Assembly (NCBI GenBank): GCA_016711325.1 | Contig: JADJTH010000012.1 | Location: 62,001 to 126,000 of the forward strand | DNA from: Nigerium sp. | GTDB lineage: Bacteria; Actinomycetota; Actinomycetes; Propionibacteriales; Propionibacteriaceae | DNA length: 64,000 bases | Reading direction: 5' to 3' | In this document: positions 57,374-64,000 of the stretch, one piece after another | How the letters are laid out: every line of letters starts with the position of its first letter | Numbering within the stretch: the first letter of the stretch is position 1 | Notes under the pieces: generated by a model | The model's input: only the letters and a program-made list of their open reading frames with translations | The model's database searches: none | Told to the model about the DNA's origin: nothing | Program-made: the position numbers and the translations under genes

Positions 57374-58855
57374 GTGGCGTTGACGCTGTCCTACGACTCC
57401 CATTCCGAGATCGGCTTGGTGCGCAGCAACAACCAGGACTCGGCCTACACCAGCCCGCGCATGCTCATGGTGGCCGACGGCATGGGCGGTGCCGCGGCCG
57501 GAGACCTGGCGTCCGCCGTCGCCACCTGGGAGTTGCGGGCGACCGACGAGTCGCTCGCGGAGCTGGTGGCCGCTGCCCGGTCCGAGCGTCTGGCAGCCGA
57601 AGCCGCCTCGCCTCAGCCGGACCCTGACGAGGATCACCCTGGCGACCTTGTCGACGTGCTCACGGTGTTGGCGTCCACCCTCGCGCACGCCAACGAGAAG
57701 CTGGTCCAACTGGTCGAGGACGACCCCGAGCTGGCCGGCATGGGCACCACGGTGTGCGGCTTCGTGCTCGCCGACGACAAGCTCGCCGCCGTCAACATCG
57801 GCGATTCGCGCGCCTACCTCATCCGCGACGGCCGACTGCACCGCGTCACCCGTGACCACAGCTGGGTGCAGACGCTCGTCGACGAGGGACGGATCACCGA
57901 GGCCGAGGCACTCGAGCACCCGCACCGGTCCCTCGTGCTGCGCGTGCTGAACGGGTCGCCGCAGTACGAACCCGACCTCGGCTGGCTCGACATCAAGGCG
58001 GGTGATCGCCTGCTCGTGTGCTCCGACGGCCTGTGCGGACTCATGACGGACGCCGCCATCGCCGAGGTCGCCACCGCGGGGCTGTCCCGGGCGGACACGA
58101 CGGATCAGCTGGTAGCGCTGGCCTACCAGGCCGGCGGCTACGACAACATCACGCTGATCGTGGCTGACGTCGAGGTCGACGGCCCTCCGGGCGTGGTGGC
58201 GATGATCGGCGCCGCCACCACGGCGTCCATGCCGACCGGACCCGAGCGCACCGCGTCCTTCGCGGCCCTGTCGACGACGGAGATGGACGAACTCCAGGCC
58301 CAGGAGCGCGCCATGACCGAGGCGGAGGCCGCCCGCTACGCGTTGCGCGGGCGGCGCAGGCCGTCGGCGCGGGTCAAGCTGGCGATCGGCGCCCTGATCC
58401 CGATCCTGGCGCTGGTGGGCGGCGGTCTCGGCTTCTACCAGTACACGCAGACCCGCTTCTTCATCGGGCCGGACGACGCCCACGTGGCGCTCTACCGCGG
58501 CATACCCGACCGCTTACTCGGCCAAGACCTGTCGACGCTGCTCGAGACGGACGCCACCCGCATCGCCGATCTGCCGCCGTACTACGCCGAACGGGTCCGG
58601 GCCACGATCACGGTCAACGACCACGAGACGGGTCGCTCGACCTTGGCCGAACTTCGCGTCAAGGCCGAGCAGTGCATCGCGCAGCGCGAAGCCCGCGCCC
58701 GCGCCACCGCCGAACCCATCCCGCCGGCGAGCCCGGCCCCCGACGATCCGGGCACCAACGGCGAAACCGCCGGACCAGCGCAGACGCCGGGGGGCGGGGA
58801 GTCCGTCGGTCCGTCCGTCCCCGCCGTGCCCGTGTCCGCGCCCGAGGAGTGCTGA
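57374..58855 (+). CDS. pstP: PP2C-type protein phosphatase
   Basis: 493 residues. PP2C domain 1-270 with metal-site motifs VRSNNQDS, MVADGMGGAAAGD, GMGTTVCGFVL, NIGDSRAYLIRDG, CSDGLCGLM and GGYDNITLIV. One membrane helix near 335-355 (VKLAIGALIPILALVGGGLGFY) then an extracytoplasmic region with Cys and Pro-rich tail. Reverses PknB phosphorylation. GTG 57374 is three bases after fhaB. Confidence 0.93.
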   Translation: MALTLSYDSHSEIGLVRSNNQDSAYTSPRMLMVADGMGGAAAGDLASAVATWELRATDESLAELVAAARSERLAAEAASPQPDPDEDHPGDLVDVLTVLASTLAHANEKLVQLVEDDPELAGMGTTVCGFVLADDKLAAVNIGDSRAYLIRDGRLHRVTRDHSWVQTLVDEGRITEAEALEHPHRSLVLRVLNGSPQYEPDLGWLDIKAGDRLLVCSDGLCGLMTDAAIAEVATAGLSRADTTDQLVALAYQAGGYDNITLIVADVEVDGPPGVVAMIGAATTASMPTGPERTASFAALSTTEMDELQAQERAMTEAEAARYALRGRRRPSARVKLAIGALIPILALVGGGLGFYQYTQTRFFIGPDDAHVALYRGIPDRLLGQDLSTLLETDATRIADLPPYYAERVRATITVNDHETGRSTLAELRVKAEQCIAQREARARATAEPIPPASPAPDDPGTNGETAGPAQTPGGGESVGPSVPAVPVSAPEEC

Positions 58856-58856
58856 C

Positions 58857-60431
58857 GTGTCCGAGGTTGTCGTCCCACGCAAGCGGACCGGCGCATCGGC
58901 CGCGATGATGCTGTTCGCCCTTGCGCTCGGCGCGGGCGGCTACGTTCTGGTCGCGCTCAACCAGAACGCCGCGTTCCCGGCCGACTGGGTCATGACCATC
59001 GGCGCCGGCATCCAGTTCGGCGGGCCGTGGTTCGTCGGCATTGTCGCCTGGTTCGCGCTCGGAGCGATCACCTGGGGCGTCACCCGCTGGCGGCTGCCCT
59101 ACGCCGACCCACTGATCCTGCCGGTGGTCTTCCTGCTCAACGGGCTGGGCCTGTCGATGATCTACCGGCTCGACCAGGCCGACGGTCTGCGCAGCGCCGA
59201 ACTGCAGATGTTCTGGCTCGTCCTGGCCGTGTCGGCCTATTGCGCCGTCGTGATGCTGCTGCGCGATCATCGCCGACTGCAGCGCTACACCTACGTCTGG
59301 TTCCTCGCGGGGCTGATCCTGTTGCTGTCGCCGCTGCTGCCGGTGCTCGGCAAGGAGAATCACGGCGCGCGGATCTGGATCGAGGTCGGCCCCTTCAGCT
59401 TCCAGCCCGCCGAGATCGCCAAGATCGTGCTGTCGGTCGCCTTCGCCGCCTACCTGGTCGAGAAGCGCGACGTGCTCGCGATGGCCGGACGCCGCTTCGC
59501 CGGCATCGACTTCCCCCGCCCGCGCGACCTCGGGCCGATTCTGATCGCCTGGGGATTCTCCCTGGTCGTCCTGGTCTTCCAGAAGGACCTCGGCACCACG
59601 CTGCTGTTCTTCGGGCTGTTCGTGATGATGCTCTACGTGGCCACCGAACGCCCCAGCTGGGCGATCCTCGGCTTCGGCATGGTCGGCGTCCTCGGCGTCC
59701 TCGGCTACCTCTTCTTCGACCACGTGCAGACCCGCTTCTCGTCGTGGCTCAACCCGTTCAGCGACTACGACCGCAACCTGCAGGTGATCAGCGCCCAGTT
59801 CGGCTTCGCGTGGGGCGGCCTGTTCGGAACCGGCTGGGGCATGGGGCGTCCCTACCTGACGCCGCTGGCGAAGAACGACTTCATCGCGGCCGCCCTCGGC
59901 GAAGAGCTCGGCCTGTTCGGCCTCGTGGCCGTCATCGTGCTGTTCGCGCTCGTCGTGGCCCGCGTGCTCAAGGTCGCGCTGGCATCGCGCGAACCGTTCG
60001 GCAAGCTGCTCGCGACCGGCCTGGCGTTCGTGTTCGCGCTGCAGGTGTTCGTGATCGTCGGCGGCGTGACGCGGCTGCTGCCGCTCACCGGCCTCACGAC
60101 CCCGTTCGTGTCCCAGGGCGGTAGTTCGCTCGTGTCGAACTACCTGCTGCTGGGCCTCATCCTCACCATCACGCACCAGGTGCGGCGTCCGCAGGCGGAA
60201 CAGGCGGACGCGGGGCAGGTCGTGTCCCTGTCGTCCGACGCGACCCAGGCGCTGCCGGCGATCCGCACGCACGGCCCCTCGGGCGTCGAACCGCGCCCCG
60301 ATCCGGCGTCGGTCGCGTCCTCGCCCGCCGAACAGGCGCACGACCCGGCCACCCCCGCGAGCCCGGCCCACGATCCCGCGGACGCCCCGACGCAGGTCGT
60401 CCGACGCGACAACGGAGAGGAGCCCCGGTGA
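58857..60431 (+). CDS. rodA: RodA/FtsW-family peptidoglycan polymerase
   Basis: 524 residues, about eleven to twelve membrane helices. SEDS motifs: YRLDQADG, NHGARIWIEVGPFSFQPAEIAKIVL, FQKDLGTTLLFFGLF, TPLAKNDFIAAALGEELG with the catalytic Asp type position, and GLTTPFVSQGGSSLVSNYLLLGL. C-terminal 85 residues are Ala/Pro-rich cytoplasm. GTG 58857 is one base past the pstP stop; overlaps pbpA by GTGA. The gene's place in the cluster corresponds to mycobacterial rodA. Confidence 0.92.
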   Translation: MSEVVVPRKRTGASAAMMLFALALGAGGYVLVALNQNAAFPADWVMTIGAGIQFGGPWFVGIVAWFALGAITWGVTRWRLPYADPLILPVVFLLNGLGLSMIYRLDQADGLRSAELQMFWLVLAVSAYCAVVMLLRDHRRLQRYTYVWFLAGLILLLSPLLPVLGKENHGARIWIEVGPFSFQPAEIAKIVLSVAFAAYLVEKRDVLAMAGRRFAGIDFPRPRDLGPILIAWGFSLVVLVFQKDLGTTLLFFGLFVMMLYVATERPSWAILGFGMVGVLGVLGYLFFDHVQTRFSSWLNPFSDYDRNLQVISAQFGFAWGGLFGTGWGMGRPYLTPLAKNDFIAAALGEELGLFGLVAVIVLFALVVARVLKVALASREPFGKLLATGLAFVFALQVFVIVGGVTRLLPLTGLTTPFVSQGGSSLVSNYLLLGLILTITHQVRRPQAEQADAGQVVSLSSDATQALPAIRTHGPSGVEPRPDPASVASSPAEQAHDPATPASPAHDPADAPTQVVRRDNGEEPR

Positions 60432-61864
60432 ACGGACCGATCCGGCGGGTCTCCCTCGTCGTCATGATCATGTTCCTCGCGCTCGTGGTGAACCTGTCCT
60501 ACGCCTATGTGTTCCGCACCGAATCGCTGAACGCCGATCCCGCGAACCGCCGCGTTCGCGACGCGCAATTCGGCGTCGACCGCGGCGACATCCTGGTCGG
60601 CAACACCCCCGTCGTCACCTCGGTGCCCGTCGAGACCAGGTTCTCGTTCCAGCGCACCTACTCCTCCGGCGAGTTGTACGCGCCCGTCACCGGCTTCTAC
60701 TCGTTCCTGTTCGGCGGCACCGGCCTGGAGCAGTATTACTCGGCCCGGCTCGCGGGCACCGACGACACCCAGTTCCTTCAGAACCTCGTGAACACCGCGA
60801 CCGGCAGGCGCCCCCAGGGCGACAGCCTGCAGACCACGCTGGACGCCGCCGCGCAGCGCGCCGCCGCGCAAGGGCTGGGCAACCGTCCGGGCGCCGTGGT
60901 CGCGCTGGACTACACGACGGGCCAGGTCAAGGCGCTCGTCAGCACGCCGTCGTTCGATCCCAACCAGCTCTCCAGCCACGACCTGAACGCCACGCAGGCG
61001 GCCTGGCAGCGTCTCAACGCCGACCCCGCCAGACCGATGGCCAACCGTGCCGTACGCGAGATCTACCCGCCCGGGTCGACCTTCAAGCTGGTGGTGGCCG
61101 CCGCGGCCCTCGAATCGGGGATGGCACCCGACACCCTGGTCGACTCCCCCTCCACCCTGCGGCTGCCGGGATCGACGTTCGAGATGACCGGGTCGTGCGG
61201 CGGCGAGCAGATCACGCTCAAGCAGGCGCTGCGGGTGTCGTGCAACACGGCGTTCGCGAACGTGGGCTCCCGGCTCGGCGACGACGCACTGCGCAGGCAG
61301 GCGCAGCGGTTCGGGTTCGGATCCACCCAGCTTCCCGAGCTCTCCGGTGTCGCCAGCCGGTTCCCCGCCGACCCCGACCCGGCCCAGACGATGCTGTCGT
61401 CCATCGGTGGCTTCGACGTGGCCGCCTCGCCGCTGCAGATGGCGATGGTCGCGGCGGCGATCGCGAACGACGGCGTTCTGATGGAGCCGCACCTGGTCTC
61501 GCAGATGCGCGGTCCCGACCTCAACGTCACGTCCACGCGCAGCCCTCACCAGTTGGCGCTGACCATGGCCCCCGCGAACGCCCGAGCGTTGCAGGACATG
61601 ATGGTCGACGTGGTCGAGAACGGCACCGGCCGGCGCGCGCAGATCTCGGGCGTCCGGGTCGGCGGCAAGACCGGCACCGCGCTGACCTCGTCCGGCAACG
61701 AAGGCTCCGGGCGCGTCCCGTACGCCTGGTTCGTGGCCTTCGCGGACGATCCTCAGGTCGCCGTCGCCGTGTTCGTGCAGGACGCAGGCGTCGACGGCAC
61801 CGAAATCTCGGGCGGCCGTTTCGCCGCTCCGATCGCCCAAGCAGTAATCGAGTCGATGCGATGA
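60428..61864 (+). CDS. pbpA: Class B penicillin-binding protein
   Basis: 478 residues. N-terminal anchor helix (VSLVVMIMFLALVVNLSYAYV), dimerisation domain, transpeptidase with SxxK in PPGSTFKLV (near 217), SCN in RVSCNTAF (near 270) and KTG in VGGKTGTA (near 414). Cross-links the glycan made by its SEDS partner encoded just upstream. GTG 60428 and stop overlap neighbours by four bases each. Confidence 0.94.
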   Translation: MNGPIRRVSLVVMIMFLALVVNLSYAYVFRTESLNADPANRRVRDAQFGVDRGDILVGNTPVVTSVPVETRFSFQRTYSSGELYAPVTGFYSFLFGGTGLEQYYSARLAGTDDTQFLQNLVNTATGRRPQGDSLQTTLDAAAQRAAAQGLGNRPGAVVALDYTTGQVKALVSTPSFDPNQLSSHDLNATQAAWQRLNADPARPMANRAVREIYPPGSTFKLVVAAAALESGMAPDTLVDSPSTLRLPGSTFEMTGSCGGEQITLKQALRVSCNTAFANVGSRLGDDALRRQAQRFGFGSTQLPELSGVASRFPADPDPAQTMLSSIGGFDVAASPLQMAMVAAAIANDGVLMEPHLVSQMRGPDLNVTSTRSPHQLALTMAPANARALQDMMVDVVENGTGRRAQISGVRVGGKTGTALTSSGNEGSGRVPYAWFVAFADDPQVAVAVFVQDAGVDGTEISGGRFAAPIAQAVIESMR

Positions 61865-63726
61865 CAGACGATCACATCCCGCGCCGGGCCATGCAGCCCC
61901 CGAAGGATTCCTCGGAGGAGACCATGAAGGACGAGCAACCCCGCATCCTGGGCGGCCGCTACGAACTCGGCCAGGTCATCGGACGCGGCGGCATGGCCCT
62001 GGTCAGCCAGGCCCGCGACCTGCGGCTGGGCCGCGACGTCGCGATCAAGGAACTGCGCATCGACCTGGCCAGCGACTCGACGTTCCAGGAACGCTTCCGC
62101 CGCGAGGCGCAGGCGGCCGCCAAGCTGAACCACCCCAATATCGTCAGCGTCTACGACACCGGCGAACAGATCGACCCCACGTCGCAGACGCACGTGCCGT
62201 TCATCGTGATGGAGCTCGTCGAGGGCCTGACTCTGCGCGACATCCTGCGCGAAGGCCGTCCGATCCTGCCGCGGCGCGCGCTCGAGTTCACGGTCGGCGT
62301 CCTGGATGCGCTGTCGTACAGCCACCGGGCAGGCATCGTGCACCGCGACATCAAACCCGCCAATGTGATGCTGACCAGCTCGGGCGCGATCAAGGTGATG
62401 GACTTCGGCATCGCCCGCGCGGTCTCCGACACGTCGTCGACGATGACGCAGACGGCGGCCGTGATCGGCACCGCCCAGTACCTGTCTCCCGAGCAGGCGC
62501 GCGGCGAGAAGGTGGATGCCCGCTCCGACATCTACTCGGCCGGCTGCCTCATGTACGAGCTGCTGGTCGGGCGCCCGCCGTTCCAGGGCGACTCTCCGGT
62601 CTCCGTCGCCTATCAGCACGTGCGCGAGCAACCCGTCCCGCCGTCCACGCTGGACGCCGAGATCACCGCCCCCATGGACGCCGTCGTGCTCAAGGCGCTC
62701 GCCAAGGACCCCGACGACCGCTACGCGAGCGCCGCGCTGATGCGCGACGACGTGCAGCGGATCCTCGGTGGCCAGCGCGTCGAAGCGACTCTGCCGCCGC
62801 CGGTTCCGCCCCTGACGACAGGCGGCGGTGCGGCGTCCGCCGCCACCATGGTGATGCCCGCCGATCAGACCGGCGACCAGACGACGGCGACGACCACCGG
62901 CACGCTTCCGGCGGTGGAGGAAGCGCCGAAGAGCCGGGCCAGGCTGTGGTGGACGCTGTCGATCGTGTCGCTGCTCGTGATCGGCCTCATCGCCGGCGTC
63001 GCGTACTTCACCAATCGCGAGATGCAACCCAAACAGGTCGTGGTGCCGCAAGGACTGATGAACGCCACCGAACAGATGGCGACCCAGATCCTGAATGAGG
63101 CCAAGCTCCTTCCCGAGGTGGTCGACGAGCGGATCGACGACGCCACCAGCGTCGGCCGGGTGACCGGCGTGCAACCCGTCGCCGGCACCCGGGTCCCTGA
63201 GGGCTCGTCCGTGCGGATCACCATCAACCGCGGCCTCGAGAAGCTGACCATCCCGACCGGCCTGGCCACCATGCGCCAGGCGGAGGCCGAGCGGCTGCTC
63301 GACCGAGCGGGCTTCACGAACGTCAAGTCGGTCGATGCGACCGACGAGCCGGCGAGCGCCGCACCCGGCGCGGTCGTCTCGGTGTCCCCGGCGGGCGGCA
63401 CCCAAGCGACCGCGACGACCCCCATCACGCTGCAGATCGCGACCGGCAAGTCGCGCTTCCCGGTGCTGATAGCCCTGACCCGAGAGCAGGCCGAGGCCGA
63501 AGCCCAGAAGGCCGGATTCACCAACCTCACCTTCGAAGGCCCCGACACGGGCCAGGTGATTCGCACCGACCCGCAGGGCATGACGCTGGTGAGCCGCGAC
63601 ACCCGGGTGACCATCGTGCTGCGGGACAGCACGCCGAGCCCCACCAGCACCGGACGCCCCGACCGCTCGCCCAGCGCGACCCCCGGCGCATCCCCGAGCC
63701 AGACGTCGGGCGACGAGCGCGACTGA
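61861..63726 (+). CDS. pknB: Ser/Thr kinase with PASTA repeats
   Basis: 621 residues. Kinase domain about 30-290: GRGGMALVSQARD, Lys in VAIKELR, HRDIKPANVML (catalytic Asp near 163), MDFGIARA, GTAQYLSPEQ. Membrane helix near 362-382 (TLSIVSLLVIGLIAGVAYF), then three PASTA repeats (about 390-600; four in mycobacteria) and a Ser/Pro tail. ATG 61861 overlaps pbpA by ATGA; the longer frame to 61195 is a shadow. Only one kinase is in the cluster; no pknA precedes it. Confidence 0.94.
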   Translation: MTDDHIPRRAMQPPKDSSEETMKDEQPRILGGRYELGQVIGRGGMALVSQARDLRLGRDVAIKELRIDLASDSTFQERFRREAQAAAKLNHPNIVSVYDTGEQIDPTSQTHVPFIVMELVEGLTLRDILREGRPILPRRALEFTVGVLDALSYSHRAGIVHRDIKPANVMLTSSGAIKVMDFGIARAVSDTSSTMTQTAAVIGTAQYLSPEQARGEKVDARSDIYSAGCLMYELLVGRPPFQGDSPVSVAYQHVREQPVPPSTLDAEITAPMDAVVLKALAKDPDDRYASAALMRDDVQRILGGQRVEATLPPPVPPLTTGGGAASAATMVMPADQTGDQTTATTTGTLPAVEEAPKSRARLWWTLSIVSLLVIGLIAGVAYFTNREMQPKQVVVPQGLMNATEQMATQILNEAKLLPEVVDERIDDATSVGRVTGVQPVAGTRVPEGSSVRITINRGLEKLTIPTGLATMRQAEAERLLDRAGFTNVKSVDATDEPASAAPGAVVSVSPAGGTQATATTPITLQIATGKSRFPVLIALTREQAEAEAQKAGFTNLTFEGPDTGQVIRTDPQGMTLVSRDTRVTIVLRDSTPSPTSTGRPDRSPSATPGASPSQTSGDERD

Positions 63727-63795
63727 GCCGACGGGCCCGGTGCGGGATTTCCGGTAGCCCGACATCCTGAGGAGTCTTCTGTCTATCGTGGCCCC

Positions 63796-64000
63796 ATGAG
63801 GCCACCGCAGAGTAGAACGGCGCTCGCGTCCGTGCTCGCGAGCGCACGTCAGGCGAGTGGGCTCTCGATCCGGCGGGCGGCCTCGGTCGCGGGTGTACCA
63901 CCCGCGACCGCGCAGGGGTGGCTCGACGGCAAACACCTCCCGACGCCGGCTCTGACACCCGCCTTTCTACGTCTGCTGAGCGCGCTCGACCTCGTCCGCA
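63796..64000 (+). CDS. XRE-type HTH protein, N-terminal part (cut by window edge)
   Basis: 68 codons visible from ATG 63796. The text FASVL-like ASVLASARQASGLSIRRAASVAGVPPATAQGWLDGKHLPTPALTPAFLRLLSAL fits an HTH of the type that heads large actinobacterial STAND/NACHT-WD40 NTPases, but only the HTH is seen, so the remainder is a guess. It lies 70 bp after pknB with no obvious shared operon signal. Confidence 0.55.
   Translation, partial: MRPPQSRTALASVLASARQASGLSIRRAASVAGVPPATAQGWLDGKHLPTPALTPAFLRLLSALDLVR

Overview
The window is high-GC DNA with many GTG starts and long runs of 4-base ATGA/GTGA stop-start overlaps. From 56.1 to 63.7 kb it carries the fhaA-fhaB-pstP-rodA-pbpA-pknB cell-wall signalling operon that lies near the chromosome origin in Actinomycetota. 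A tRNA-Leu(CAG) sits just upstream of that block, an arrangement I recall from mycobacteria near leuT. The host is therefore an actinobacterium, plausibly a Propionibacteriales-type organism; the family-level guess is inference.

Positions 1-51.3 kb look like an integrated mobile island whose right end is the 3' end of tRNA-Leu (51309-51391). A tyrosine integrase (49939-51069) lies against the tRNA, with clustered GTGGGGAA repeats between them that look like integrase arm sites. A small excisionase-like gene (46143) is separated from the integrase by a metal-efflux cassette (ArsR, P-type ATPase, CDF transporter). The other island end was not found and is probably left of position 1.

Right to left on the minus strand the island holds: (a) a Tad/Flp-type pilus operon at 45.05-34.0 kb (lipoprotein, secreted protein, CpaB/SAF, CpaE-like, TadA, TadB, TadC, pilin-like, three TadE/G-like proteins, a LysM-BTAD protein); (b) a solitary low-GC OLD-like ATPase/TOPRIM gene at 31.6-33.5 kb; (c) a type IV secretion operon running from 29.7 to 6.0 kb (HTH protein, small protein, MinD-like, VirB2-like membrane protein, 26821 protein, VirB6-like channel, SCO6880-family protein, VirB4-like ATPase, transglycosylase-NlpC/P60 hydrolase). 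This operon is interrupted twice: by about 10.6 kb of cargo (14.7-25.3 kb: CPBP proteases, hydrolase, TetR, an HK-RR-ABC module, serine hydrolase) and by a Tn554-like recombinase cassette with ynfA (7.17-11.12 kb). No relaxase or VirD4 coupling protein is visible.

At the far left a large HerA/FtsK-like ATPase gene with a nuclease-like ExK motif, resembling DptH-type defence ATPases, has been broken twice by IS1380-family elements. The second insertion (1027-2656) can be reconstructed to the base: 5-bp CTCAG duplications flank it, and removing element plus one duplication restores the frame.

Seven otherwise coherent island genes each carry one apparent frameshift (about 9350, 17028, 17642, 24931, 28053, 30959 and 36395). 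The core genes right of the tRNA have none. This means either decay of cargo or local sequence errors.

Right of the tRNA are treY-treZ (trehalose from maltodextrins), the cell-wall kinase operon, and the first codons of an XRE-type protein that runs off the window.
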